DNA of 64,000 nucleotides, taken from the NCBI GenBank assembly GCA_021234155.1, contig JAJEKV010000051.1:9510105-9574104 (forward strand), in the 5' to 3' direction. The stretch is from Isoetes taiwanensis (taxonomy: Eukaryota; Streptophyta; Lycopodiopsida; Isoetales; Isoetaceae). Below the pieces are notes generated by a model, which ran no database searches, was not told the origin of the DNA, and saw nothing but the letters and a program-made list of their open reading frames with translations. Of this stretch, positions 41,821 through 52,480 are shown piece after piece. The position numbers were made by a program, and so were the translations under genes. Positions within the stretch are counted from its first letter, which is position 1. Each line of letters begins with the position of its first letter.

Positions 41821-42949
41821 CTTGTGGGATGAGTGTGTGGAGAGGAGAGCCGCCGTTCGGAAGGCTTTATATGCGCGGCAAAACGCTGCGGTTGCCGATA
41901 GATCTGCGGATCGGGCGCAGGAGAGCACACCCGCTTAGGGCTTTGGTCGGTTTTTGCCGCTATATGGGGTGGAGGTTTGGGGCCCAGCAGCTTAGCAAAA
42001 CACGTGGGATAGGTTGGAAAGGGTGCGTAAAGCTTTCTTGACATATAGCTTGGGAGTGAAGGACACCGCATCGTATCGATTTTTTTGTTGTATGAGGCGG
42101 GGTTCGCCCTTACAAAGATTCGCTATCGCGTTAGGCATCTTACTTGCTTCCATAAGGTGGATGGGATGGATGAGCATCGCTTGCCTCCACAGGCCGTGTT
42201 GTTAACGCAGGCCCCTAGCGGTGAAGAGGGTATGGCACGAAAGCAATCGTAAGGGATGGTTTAGGAGGTGGTCTATGGATTACCAACGGATGGTGGCAAT
42301 CGGCGCATTCGATCGCAGAATGGGCAATTGGTGGATGCGGGCTATCTGCCACCACATGGGATGCCTCTACTCTTGCAAAGCCCAAGACAGAGCACTATCA
42401 CGCTTCAGATTAATCCCGCCTTGAGCATGGACCCCATCGGTGCCAAGAAAGCACACATCTCTCGTGAAAAAGAAACGGAGAGCTATTGCTGCCATAAGGG
42501 ACGGGTTCCCATTACCTCGCAATTGAAACAGTCATTTGGGGTGAATGGCGGCACGGGATCCCCGGGAGGAGAGGATATGTCGGTGTTGTGAGATGCAAGT
42601 GATAGAGGATGAGCACCATGCCCTCCAAATGGTGCCCAAAGATATGCCCATGTCCGAAAGCAAAATAAGACACCGATCTTAGATGCTCTGACACACCGCT
42701 ACATCAGTATCTCGCATCACCTATGGTAGCGCGACTGGGATTTCGGCCGTCAGACTTGCTCTTTGGGGGCATGGTATTTGAGAGCCTACTGTTAGGGTTT
42801 TTCCTCCCAAGTGGGGGTTTTTTCATCCCTGTAGTAGGGTTCTACCGTCTGATTACATTGTTTGTTTTGGTGTTGGGGTTTTGGCTTTTTGCCCGTTTTC
42901 TCTCATGTATGTACCGGCCTCATAGGCCTCTGGCCTCCGTGGACGTTAA

Positions 42950-42980
42950 AATAAATTTCCTTCCTTCCTTCCTTCCTTGC
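42950..42980. repeat. (TTCC)n microsatellite LINE tail
   Basis: Six or so TTCC units close the LINE 3' UTR. Compare the (TTA)n tail of the related LINE at 5478. Confidence 0.75.
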
Positions 42981-42997
42981 GATTCTTTGCTTCCCCA

Positions 42998-43137
42998 GGC
43001 AAATTTAGTAACATAAAAAACCTTGCATTCACCTGCCATCTTGCACATGACTACTAACATAGATGTTGGCAAATTTAGTAACATAAAAAACCTTGCATTC
43101 ACCTGCCATCTTGCACATGACTACTAACATAGATGTT
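42998..43137. repeat. Perfect 70-bp tandem duplication
   Basis: 42998-43067 and 43068-43137 are identical over 70 bases (GGCAAATTTAGTAACATAAA...). It starts 18 bases after the LINE (TTCC)n tail. Confidence 0.95.
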
Positions 43138-45532
43138 GGCATTCAATGAACGAAACAACTACGTAAAATTAAAGCAAATGATGTAGAACAATGTATACAC
43201 TTACATCGTCATTTTTAAGTATTTTATTGTTATGCTATGCTACTAAACATTATAACATTGTTACCAAAAGAAACGTTTCTTTCATTTTCATCGCCTTAAC
43301 ACTGGCTACATCTTAGTTTGTCCCTCGCCCCTTCCATGTGTTGGGCCAAACTTACACTATAAATAGAGTAATTTCAAATCTTACCACCCATCCAACGCTA
43401 TGCAAACTTACTCTGTGCTTCATCAAATGCACCTTTTAAAAATTGATAACCCACTATATCTTAAACCCATTTATCCTCACATGCACCACATAACACCAAT
43501 AATAATCCTTGATTCTACTTACTCCCTTCAACACTACAAGTTCATTCTTTCCAATTCGCAAACTCAATACATGCATCGCCACCATATGCACCCTTTGGGT
43601 CAACATCAATGTACACACACTAAAGCACACCATGGATAATACCTCTACACCCCTTTTCCCAAAGGACCAAGCTGCCATACCTGTCTCAAACTTATGTGTG
43701 CATTTAATAAACAAATGCTTTTTCTAACTCCACATTAAGTGACTCCAAAGAGGAAGTTTCTAGAATGCAGAGTTGCCACATTTAAGCCCAACTTACATGG
43801 TAGGATCATAAATAATAGAAATCCACTATTCTTGATACTAGCTTCACACTAACCTTGCCATTGATCCGTCCCCTTACACATTATAGGAACGACGTAATTA
43901 AAAAAAAAAATAATAAAAAAAAAACCTTGCCACTCGTCTTCCCCCTTTGCGTCTGTCCCAACGGTGCGTAACTTGTATATATATGTATGTATATATATGC
44001 CATTTTAGCAACCTCCCTATAAGGGATCCATATTATAGTTAGCCATGCAAAAAATCTTACCATGGGAGTGAGTATTTATATCTTTCCATATCATAAATTT
44101 AAGCACCTTGCTTTTGTTTCTTTGAGTCAAATGCACAAATCCAAGCATGATTCTAAATTGATCTACACTTAAATTTTATGTTCTCGTATCCAGGTGGGAA
44201 AAGCTAACCTGCCACCATCCAAACCAAAGAACATGTGTTAGTACAGATGCATGGAATGGGAAGACAGGTGTCAATGCTTTTTATGAAACCCCCCTTGTTA
44301 TCGGTGTCATGGATATCAACAAGTATTTAAGGTAGTCTTAATCAATCATGCTATGTGTTGACTCAAATTATTTGTTCCAGTTATGCCCTTAAAACCATAA
44401 TGCTATGCAAGAGCTTCTATGAAAAACCTTGTTAATCTATGTCAAAAACCTTTAACAATTTACTAACAAAGTCTTCTCTTAAATGCTTATTTATGCATTT
44501 TACAGCAGTATTGAGCTTTTATGCCAATATTACACCTAGTAATTTGTGTATTTTGTTTCTATTTGCCTTAACCCATAACTTGGTTCCGAGCATTTTGTTT
44601 ATCAGTCAGCTCTACCAGATAGGTCTAGCGAAATTAATACACGATTGCACTACTCAAGTCTGACTTGCTGTATCTCCTTCCCATGATTTCGATCACAATT
44701 CTATCTCATATTTCATACTTAATACAACCTGGCTTCCAATCATTCTATCTCATAATGTCTAACCTGATTATCGTCTTGGAGATGTTCTGGGTCTTCTTCT
44801 ATTTCCAAATAGCTTGAATCTCCCATCTCTTCTGGTACATTATCCATGGACTCAGTTCCTTATTCTGCTGAAATTTATCATATTAGCATAATCTTATGAT
44901 ATTACATGTATAAATGCTTCCAATCATTTCATATTAAATTCCTAAGCTTGCATTCAAATTATTAACTAGAGTCCTTACATAATCCTTGTGGCCCAATTCC
45001 CTAATAGATATTCTATGCATTCGATTATGAACCCAGTTCCTGGAGTAAGCAAACAGAAATGCAGAAGTTATATCATAAATTCGGTCAGATTAAGAACCTG
45101 TGTTCCCCAATCCACCAAATAATGTTTCTAACCTGCAAATAGATCTTTGTATCCTACACCGGGTGCCGATCTTTGCTAAATCCCAAAGACCTCAAGGTTC
45201 AATCCTCTATTCTGTAAGCCGATTGTGCCTCTAGGCACTTCGGCCGACCTGTTTGATACAGGTTTAGGGAAATCGACCATGTATTTGGCTCCCAATATGG
45301 GATAAATAGTCTGCCGCATTCTTTCCTATCTGGTTCGAACTATAGGGTTTTGCCATATGGCTGACCCTTTGATCCAAAATTTTTTTTCCCAAAAAAACCC
45401 ATGTAATATACAAGCATTTTCTTCAGCAAATCATATAAATTAGGAACTTATGTAGTAGTCATTAACTTATCTCTGGATATCAAGCATATGTATGTCCAGA
45501 ACCCATATTCTTACAGGCTTATACTTCAATTT
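43138..45532. other. Intergenic, nothing recognised
   Basis: AT-rich sequence without recognisable genes. Short frames such as 43400-43639 have no family resemblance. A poly-A rich patch at about 43898-43922 is simple sequence. Confidence 0.4.
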
Positions 45533-47145
45533 CTACAATTCAACTAGATAACTTTTATACCCGACATTTTTTGCTATAAGAGCACCCGGTACATTTGCAT
45601 TTTCAATCGCTTTTTTAATTATGTTCACAAGCCTTTGTACCGAAAAACTGTTCTTTTTGAACACCCCTACTGTTTTATTTATTTCTTCTAGGAATTCCTC
45701 CGGACGATAACATAAATTCAGCAATAAAATCACTTGGGGAATCATAAGATTATAACATTGGCTAATTTTTCTATTAGACGCCAACTGTATGTATTGGATA
45801 AATGGGAACTGAAGCAACATCCTCTTATCGAATTTGGTCGTTATGTAAGATCCATAGGCTTGGTCAATGACCTGCACATGCATATTCAGGAAATTACATC
45901 TCGGTAATCCCACATCATATTGGGGAAATAATTGGGGTGCTTCTTCCTTTTTTATGTCCAGAAATTCCAATGGGTAATTCCAGTATGGGTTGTCAGCATT
46001 CCTCGGTTGTGCTGGGTCCACAAATAAATCCATCTGCGGGTTATTGAATATACTTAAATCATCCATATATCTAAATGCATCCTTGAACAGAATGAGATAT
46101 TCAATCTTTCCCAATCTTGTCAATCTCTTAATGAAGTTGATTTCATAGAACATAAGATAAATATTACACCACAATGGTGAACATGAAAATCCCATTGCGG
46201 ATGCCTTTAATTTGTCTCCATACTCTGTCTCCTACCTGGACATAGCAATTGGTAAGTAAGTAGTTGTTTATTGTCACCAGTTCTTCAAGAGTTATCTCAA
46301 AGCTATTTTTGGTTGTTGGGGAGCTATTTCTCCATGCATATTTACCCGATGAAGATCCCCCAAACCCAATTAACCTTTGAGGATACCTCATTTCAAAAAC
46401 TTTTGAGAATAGCTTTTCACATATGGTTGTGATCCCATCATCACCAAACAATGGTATTGATTCATAGCACCTTGCTATGTCTGCTACCCATGTATGGTGT
46501 ATGTTCTCTGGTAGATTGACCGATAGTTCAATTGTTGAATTAATCCACCACAAAGATCTAGTTTTTATTCCCATAAATCTTCTTACTGTGGTGTCCAATT
46601 GGTAGCATATCTCATTGAATGTTGGTAGAAACGATTTTATGACTTCCGTAATTAGGCCAGCCATATTAGAGAATAGACAATTTGATGCATTTGTCAGCCA
46701 TCTAAATTTTTTCTTGTGGGCTTTGTAAAATATGGTAGCCCCAAGTTTTCAACCTTTAAATTTCTAGCAATATTTTTCATGTCTTGTAGACATTTATCTC
46801 TAATTGCTAGTGGTGATCTTGGGAACCCGTCTTCATCCACACATATGTCAAAGTCCAGGCTACCAACTCTTTTTAAGGCCAACTTTCTTATGTAATTCTT
46901 GTAAATGAATACCGGTGTGTTATCTGCCTTATCTGCTCCAGATATAAATAAATGTTGTTGTATCCATCTTTTTTCGGCTATTGCATCATATGTCATCGAT
47001 TTATCAGGAATCCGAATTCTTTTTCTTTTATTCGAGCTTCCTTCTTGCACTGAATGCTTGATTTTGCCTTTGATAAATGACTTAACCCGTTTCAAGTTTT
47101 GTTGGGCATATTTTTCCCACTTTTCTCTCCAAATATACTATTGTT
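45533..47145 (-). pseudogene. Penelope-like reverse transcriptase relic
   Basis: Three consecutive minus-strand frames build one RT. The first (47145-46694) opens IWREKWEKYAQQNLKRVKSF and holds FIYKNYIRKLALKRVG. The second (46664-46164) has TWVADIARCYESIPL, the palm block with the first aspartate, and CYVQVGDRVWRQIKGI. The third (46195-45533) continues MGFSCSPLWCNIYLMFYE, FRYMDDLSIFNN (the YMDD catalytic box), then CNFLNMHVQVID and TTKFDKRMLLQFPFIQYI. The string DxxxCY.SIP, GI.MG..C.PL..N.YL, FRYMDDL and L..HV....G...TK..DKR...FPFI is that of Penelope-like/GTN-type RTs common in animals, not of plant LINEs or LTR elements. A one-base shift separates frames two and three, so it is a recent relic or near-intact copy. 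Confidence 0.6.
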
Positions 47146-47339
47146 TGCTCCTATGCTGTAAGTACTGCCATAATTACATGTCAAGTGTGTGCCCGAGGAC
47201 ATAGCTGATCTCACATGTCCATAACATCATGAAGGTATGATCTCAGCACCCGTATGGAAGCCGTGCTCAATGTCACATGTAGCGGCTGGCCAGGCCTGAC
47301 CAACTCAGCATAGCGCGTCCGGATTTGATTATATGCTGG

Positions 47340-47914
47340 GCAACTTTGAAGGGTATGAGATTAATCTACAATGACTCCCATTTGGCAGCATTGACAGAGC
47401 CTGTCCTGACGTGGCTCACCAATCCATCTGCCCATCTCATTTCAAAGATGGTGTGCTCCTGTGCGAATGGAGGCAATGAGTTTGCGCCTTTTCATGGGCA
47501 AGTAGGTACGCAGGTAGCATTGCGGGCCTCGTTCCAATGTGGGATTTATGTAGCACTGGTAGTGTGCTGTCTTGACCTGTTCAAGGGCATTGACATCCCA
47601 AAGCTTGCTGAGGAGGCAATCGTCAAGATACTGCCTCAAGCTATGGCGATCTGCCTCTGTTTGCACATGTATGCACTGTGCTCCTGCACATTCCATCTAG
47701 CCAACCATTGAGCTCTCTTTTCCCTCCAGCAGGCCTTGGGGCGCTGCGGCCCCATTGCCATGATATAAGCTAGGTTAGGGAGACGAGCATCGTCCATATT
47801 GACCACCTTCTGAAAATAGACAATGTGGCGATCAAGGCCCGCCCTCTGAAGAGGCAAGAATCCTGTCTCCTGCAGTAGAATTTGATATGGGACTGTGGAC
47901 TTCACCTCTAGTGC
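47340..47914 (-). pseudogene. LINE ORF2 C-terminal domain
   Basis: Beyond the TGA the frame gives EVKSTVPYQILLQETGFLPL and RLPNLAYIMAMGP. After a shift near 47690 the text KRRKLIASIRTGAHHL and then CQCCQMGVI...HTLQSCPAY appears. This is the C-terminal cysteine/histidine knuckle that follows RT in this LINE family (compare CPFC...HVFIECPEY at 5220). Confidence 0.7.
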
Positions 47915-50287
47915 TCATACCAAGAAGGCTTTCTGCACCTGCTCCAAGTCATTCCAAGTAGCGAGGGATACTACTGGGCCCCATACTTCAACCCTGTATA
48001 AAAGGACAGGCTCCACTAAGACTTTGAACAGATGTGACTGATGGGCCAAATCATATAACTCCACTCTATGACTATTGTTTTGCATTGCATATAGTGCCTT
48101 CCAGCCCGCCGTCACTCGTAGCCATATGGATGTGTCCCAGTGCATAGTAGAAAGAAACTCCACGTTCAAATATTTATATGTGGATGCCACTTCCACATTC
48201 TGCCCTCGGTAACTAAAGGTGGGGATCCTCGATTGACGTGAGGATGATATGAGAACCACCTTAGTCTTGGCCAGGTTGACGCGCATATCAGTTGCTTGGC
48301 AGAATATGTCCAGGGCATCGAGATGTCGTTGCATGTCTGTTGGCGTCGTGTAAGCTAGGAGGCCCACATCATCAGCATATATTAACTGCCTGATGATCTG
48401 GTGGAGAAGGTGAGCTCCATCGCCCCCATTATCAGCAAGCCAGCTCTCCAATTGATCAATGTAAAGCCCAAACAATGTTGGGGAGAGAGGGCATCCCTGA
48501 CGAACCCCGATACTACTATCAAATGGTTGGCTTGTCGGCTGCAACCGACCCGAGCATCTTTCATATAGCCTGTACACTGCATTCTGCAAATCTACAGGAA
48601 CCCCCAGCTGTCGCAATCTTGCCCATAGTTTTTCCCGAGGCACAGTATCAAACGCCTTCGCAAAATCCACGAAGCAACAATATAGATCCTGACGGCAGTT
48701 CCTGCTGTCTTCAACCAGAGTTCGCAACGTGAAGATGTGGTCAATGGTTGAGTGCCAGGGTCTGAATCCTGTCTGGATGAGGGCCCGCAACTCTGATGCC
48801 TCTGCCCAGCCCGTCAGCTGCTGCTCGAGAATCCCAACAAGCAGTTTTGCAAACACCGAACTGACCATGATTGTTCGGTAATTGGTTGGGCAGTGCGGGT
48901 CATCTGCCTTATAGATGGGAACAACTCTGCTATTGGTCCACTGCAGTGGGAAGCCTTCCTGTAATGCCTTGTTGAACAAGGCGGTCAGCACTGGTACTAT
49001 GGACGACCCTGTCCATTTAAGCAATTCTGCCTGCATACCATCCAGGTCTGGCACTTTCCCATTGGCAAGACGCTGTAAGCCTTGTTCCACGTCCGAATAT
49101 GTGATTTCCAGCACTGGGCCTTCTTGCAAAAGTAATGTTGCATGTGCACCCTGAGGGTCATATAGCTGTTGCAAGTATTGCCTCCACTGCTCGGGAGTGA
49201 TGTTTCCCGTGGGCTGTACTGGCTTTCTAAGAACTCTTCGCCATAAGGTCCTGGGGCGACGTTCCAGGAGGTAAAACATTTCCCTTTGATGTGCTGCAAT
49301 GTACCTGGCTTTCTTAGCTTTAAGAAAGATGTGATATTGTCTGACTGCATGTGGGCTTAAAGCAGGGTCTGTGACCTGGGGGAGCCAGCGTTTGTGTTCC
49401 TTGCACTCTATATCAAACCATTGATTACGTGGGAAGGTTGTATTCCTGGAGGTCTGTCGTAGGCGGCTTATCCCAAAGCACCTCTCTGCCGCAGTCCTAA
49501 GCACATCAGTCAGCCGGCCTGTCTGTTGCTCTAGTGTAGGATATTGCAAAATTTCTGTCAGGTCATCTATAAGCATCTGGGTATAAGCCCCTGCATGTTC
49601 ATAATCCAATCGCAGCTGAGGCATGTGAGGAGTTGTTGCACAGGGGGTTCGCACAACCTGCCAAGCCAACTTCAAGTAAAGTGGTAAGTGGTCTGGGTCG
49701 ATCTCTTCATCCCTATTAGTTGTTCCCACCTGGAAGTGCTTGACGACATGCATATCCTGCTCAGGCACCAGCACATAGTCCACCATACAAGTGCTCTTGC
49801 GGGTGGACGACCACTGTGCCAGTCCATTGCAGATTACCAAGTCAAAGATACCACAGAGCAAAAGCAACTGTCTACCATAGCGCGTGACCTGATTGTCATC
49901 TGATGTCCATGGCCAAGCTCCTTCTGTATGACGCAGCTGCAATACATCATCAGTCAAGGGATCAAATCTCATGGGTTGTCCTACCCCGGTGCGTGCATTG
50001 AAGTCTCCAAGGAGTATGACACTGCCCAACTGCTTATGCTGCTGTATGTCATCATATAGATCGACATAGGGGCCCAGCCTATCCACATCCGAGTGGGTGT
50101 GATAGAAGTTGCTTTCTGCATGTGGAAAGTAGCAGGCTGCCACAAAGAGAGGTCTGCTACTGCAGTTTTGCACACGCACCCACAGGTACCGGTTGTGCTT
50201 GTCTATCTTGAACAAGGAGATTGATTGTGCCAAGGCCGTTCGGTAGTAGCAGGCAACCCCCCATGCATATAGTTCCTTTTTCTTCAC
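47915..50287 (-). CDS. LINE ORF2: endonuclease and reverse transcriptase (790 codons)
   Basis: The longest open frame in the window. Residues 1-210: endonuclease from WGVACYYRTALA through LLGDFNARTGVG (about 93), the VDYVLVP block (about 170) and DPDHLPLYL (catalytic H, about 200). Residues about 390-720: RT with NYRTIMVSSVF, GFRPWHSTIDHIFTLRTLVE, CCFVDFAKAFDTVPR (catalytic D), GVRQGCPLSPTLFGLYID, and RQLIYADDVGLLAYT (YADD). The first residues MKKKELYAWG are not a native start but the truncation point. A single TGA after QKAFLV, where an arginine CGA would fit, ends the frame, and LEVKSTVPYQILLQETG continues beyond it. Both catalytic sites are preserved. Confidence 0.85.
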   Translation of the reverse strand: MKKKELYAWGVACYYRTALAQSISLFKIDKHNRYLWVRVQNCSSRPLFVAACYFPHAESNFYHTHSDVDRLGPYVDLYDDIQQHKQLGSVILLGDFNARTGVGQPMRFDPLTDDVLQLRHTEGAWPWTSDDNQVTRYGRQLLLLCGIFDLVICNGLAQWSSTRKSTCMVDYVLVPEQDMHVVKHFQVGTTNRDEEIDPDHLPLYLKLAWQVVRTPCATTPHMPQLRLDYEHAGAYTQMLIDDLTEILQYPTLEQQTGRLTDVLRTAAERCFGISRLRQTSRNTTFPRNQWFDIECKEHKRWLPQVTDPALSPHAVRQYHIFLKAKKARYIAAHQREMFYLLERRPRTLWRRVLRKPVQPTGNITPEQWRQYLQQLYDPQGAHATLLLQEGPVLEITYSDVEQGLQRLANGKVPDLDGMQAELLKWTGSSIVPVLTALFNKALQEGFPLQWTNSRVVPIYKADDPHCPTNYRTIMVSSVFAKLLVGILEQQLTGWAEASELRALIQTGFRPWHSTIDHIFTLRTLVEDSRNCRQDLYCCFVDFAKAFDTVPREKLWARLRQLGVPVDLQNAVYRLYERCSGRLQPTSQPFDSSIGVRQGCPLSPTLFGLYIDQLESWLADNGGDGAHLLHQIIRQLIYADDVGLLAYTTPTDMQRHLDALDIFCQATDMRVNLAKTKVVLISSSRQSRIPTFSYRGQNVEVASTYKYLNVEFLSTMHWDTSIWLRVTAGWKALYAMQNNSHRVELYDLAHQSHLFKVLVEPVLLYRVEVWGPVVSLATWNDLEQVQKAFLV

Positions 50288-51915
50288 TTGTTATCCATAC
50301 ATCCTATATGCTATTGCAATAACTTTGAGTGGATTTGTTAGGCTGCAAAAATGGATTTGTCCAAGATTATTGATAGAATAGTAAATTGCCCACCTTCGGT
50401 GGGCATTACATGTGATTGTTCACCTTCTATGGGTGTTTCATGTGATAGTTCACAAAAGAGTTGTGTATTAATGTGTGGGGACAAACTACCTTAGCATTTC
50501 CCAAAGAACCATATTATACCATTTGTGCAAATGCAAACTAGTACTATATATATTAGGCATGTTGTTGCAAGAAACGTGAGACATCAAACATAACACACAT
50601 TATCGTATTTCCAAAAGCAATTCTAACGTACATGATATCTTTGAAATATGATGGGAACAAAATTAGACAATGGTTTGCGCCATCATGCTGGACAAAAGAA
50701 CTTGTGCAAACTAATAATCCTTTGGAACCTATCAAAACGCCTCTCCCATAGTCTCCAACAGCTGAAGCCTGGTAGCCTATCTCATTTGACCCCCCTTCCA
50801 TTGAAAATCAATCGGGAATCTTTTTGCACCTGTTTTGCTCCGCTTCACTTGTCATTCAAAAAAAAAAAAAACATTATGCTATTTTTACTTGAAAGTTTCG
50901 CTGGGAAATGGACGAACAGAGGAAGGAGAAGTGCTTATGCAGAATCGAAGAATTTATGAAAAAGATGTGGTCGCAGATTCTTAGACAGAGATATGAGGCA
51001 GATAGGTCAGACTTGTCTGGAAAGCGTCCGAATCAGAGAGCAAAAACTCAGGGAAATGTGAATCAACAGCCGGTATTGGCGGCGTAAATCAGGAGTCGGA
51101 ATTCTTGAAACTATTCCAACATTGTAGACATAAGATCGAATTGTTGAAGTGTGATAGATTGGCTGGAAGTCGAATTCACTGGAGTCGGTTTCCAATTGAA
51201 ACCGTGGGTTGCTGAACAAAAACCCTGAATAGATACACCCTTGCATTTTTTTTAATGCCATCCTGTCACATGTAAAATAACATGGTGCGATCAACACCTT
51301 CGGCAGTGCATAAAAAACACACGTGGCGTGCCACGTGGCACGGCTAGGGTTTGATGCTTGACATACATACTTATTGGATAATTTTATAATATAAGAAGAT
51401 TAGCTAATATTTTGATTTGATGGCCGTTTAATCTTTTACCTCATCTATGTAAGAGGTATCACAAGCTCGAATTCTTAGGCTCCAAATGGGCTCCTATTCC
51501 CTATAATGATGAGTGATTGTACAATTTTTAGTCTCTAAATGGGGTCATACTATCTATAATGACGAGTGATTGTACAGGCAAGTTGCCAAGAGCAACATGC
51601 CATCAATGCAATATGCATCCTCTATTGTGTCAATATATGCGGCACTACTGCAAGTTATATATTGTTTGGCACCACCTAGCTCTGCACATGGATGGTCCAA
51701 TGACTTTGGCCACAAAGCATTTAGATTTGGAATTATACGATTTATTAATGTTGCCTTGATATATGTTCTGTGGTTTTAAGCAATATCACAGCAAAAAAGT
51801 GAAATGATACAGATCTTAGGTTATGAGGTCGTTTTTCACTGATTCTCATCGTTATGGAACTATGAAATGGGAATATTTTGGCTTTTAAGGCTTGACTAGA
51901 TACATCAGACCACGT
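50288..51915. other. Intergenic with hairpin, G-box palindrome and small duplications
   Basis: No gene recognised. A GC hairpin GCCCACC-TTC-GGTGGGC lies at 50388-50404, a poly-A run at about 50857-50870, and a ~62-bp duplication near 51480-51580 (ATAATGA(T/C)GAGTGATTGTACA). A palindromic G-box lies at 51327-51342 (listed separately). Confidence 0.45.
51327..51342. promoter_or_regulatory. Palindromic G-box (CGTGCCACGTGGCACG) with adjacent telo-box
   Basis: A perfect 16-bp palindrome centred on CACGTG, preceded by another ACGTGGC. CTAGGGTTT (telo-box on the reverse strand) follows within 3 bases. In plants G-boxes bind bZIP/bHLH factors and telo-boxes occur in 5' regions of growth genes. A minus-strand transcript starting here is possible, but no convincing gene follows. 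Confidence 0.45.
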
Positions 51916-51930
51916 AATGAAGGTGGTGAT
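51916..51930. repeat. 15-bp target-site duplication, left
   Basis: AATGAAGGTGGTGAT, repeated at 52226-52240 after the poly-A. Confidence 0.85.
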
Positions 51931-52225
51931 ATTACTCTTGATGGTGTGCCCGAAATTTTATGAGAAGATAGTATGCAGACCTGATTATCAGACTAAGTGA
52001 ACTCTGTTTCTGAACAATATTTCCTCTTTTAAAAAGTGGTTTCTTTTCTGTCTGGGTATCCTTCCCATAAAGGACTTTGATGGTCTAGTTTAGCCATCAC
52101 TACTTTTCTCCATTGCGGGCTATGGTTGTCTGCTATGGGTTTTTGTATGTATGACTATGTAACCTTTATTCTCATACAGTAATATAATCTCTGCCGTTTC
52201 TTCAAAAAAAAAAAAAAAAAAAAAA
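51931..52225 (+). mobile_element. Short retroposon (truncated LINE 3' end) with poly-A tail
   Basis: About 295 bases ending in a run of about 22 A and bounded by a 15-bp target duplication (51916-51930 and 52226-52240), as made by target-primed reverse transcription. The 3' part TTTGTATGTATGAC...TCTGCCGTTTCTTC resembles L1 3' UTRs. No coding sequence, so it is either a 5'-truncated L1 or a SINE. Confidence 0.85.
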
Positions 52226-52480
52226 AATGAAGGTGGTGATAAGCTGCAAAGGTGGTTATTAATATTTACACGTATATGTGCTTTTTTGGCATGGTCCAAT
52301 CCCCTTATCTAAGATTTTACATAGTTTTTATTTTCTGCATTTTCCATCGACACATCAGACCACCCAATGAAGGTGGTGATAAGCTGCAAAGTTGGTTAAT
52401 AATATTTGCAGGTCTGTGCTTTTCTGGCATGATCAATCCACCTAGCTAACATTTTACATAGTTCTTATTTTTCTGCATTT
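52226..52480. repeat. ~130-bp tandem repeat (interrupted by the retroposon)
   Basis: The block AATGAAGGTGGTGATAAGCT...CATTTTC beginning at 52226 is repeated from about 52362 (CATCAGACCACCCAATGAAG...). The upstream fragment CATCAGACCACGTAATGAAG at 51904 shows the retroposon landed at the start of the first unit. Confidence 0.75.

Larger units (their letters stand above)
38480..42985 (+). mobile_element. Degraded LINE with ORF1, EN, RT and (TTCC)n tail
   Basis: A plus-strand non-LTR element of about 4.5 kb. A coiled-coil ORF1 (to 39019) is followed, after a frameshifted gap, by endonuclease (about 39540-40020), linker, RT pieces (40930-41800) and a C-terminal region with stops, then a 3' UTR and (TTCC)n at about 42953-42980. 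The EN phrases (GVACYFRDALA, CYIPHAGSKFYQVHD, LLGDFNAR) closely match those of the minus-strand LINE at 47.1-50.3 kb, so both are one family. Frameshifts every few hundred bases make it dead. Confidence 0.85.
47160..50287 (-). mobile_element. 5'-truncated LINE with long EN-RT frame
   Basis: Minus-strand non-LTR element of the same family as 38480-42985. Its coding part runs from inside the endonuclease (50287) through RT to a C-terminal knuckle, with one TGA at 47915 and frameshifts only beyond 47640. The 5' part of the endonuclease is absent. The 3' end abuts the Penelope-like relic near 47150. No tail or target duplication is clear. Confidence 0.85.

Noticed and set aside
45340-45360. GGTTCGAAC resembling a tRNA T-arm
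   Set aside because: No cloverleaf partner stems are present upstream.
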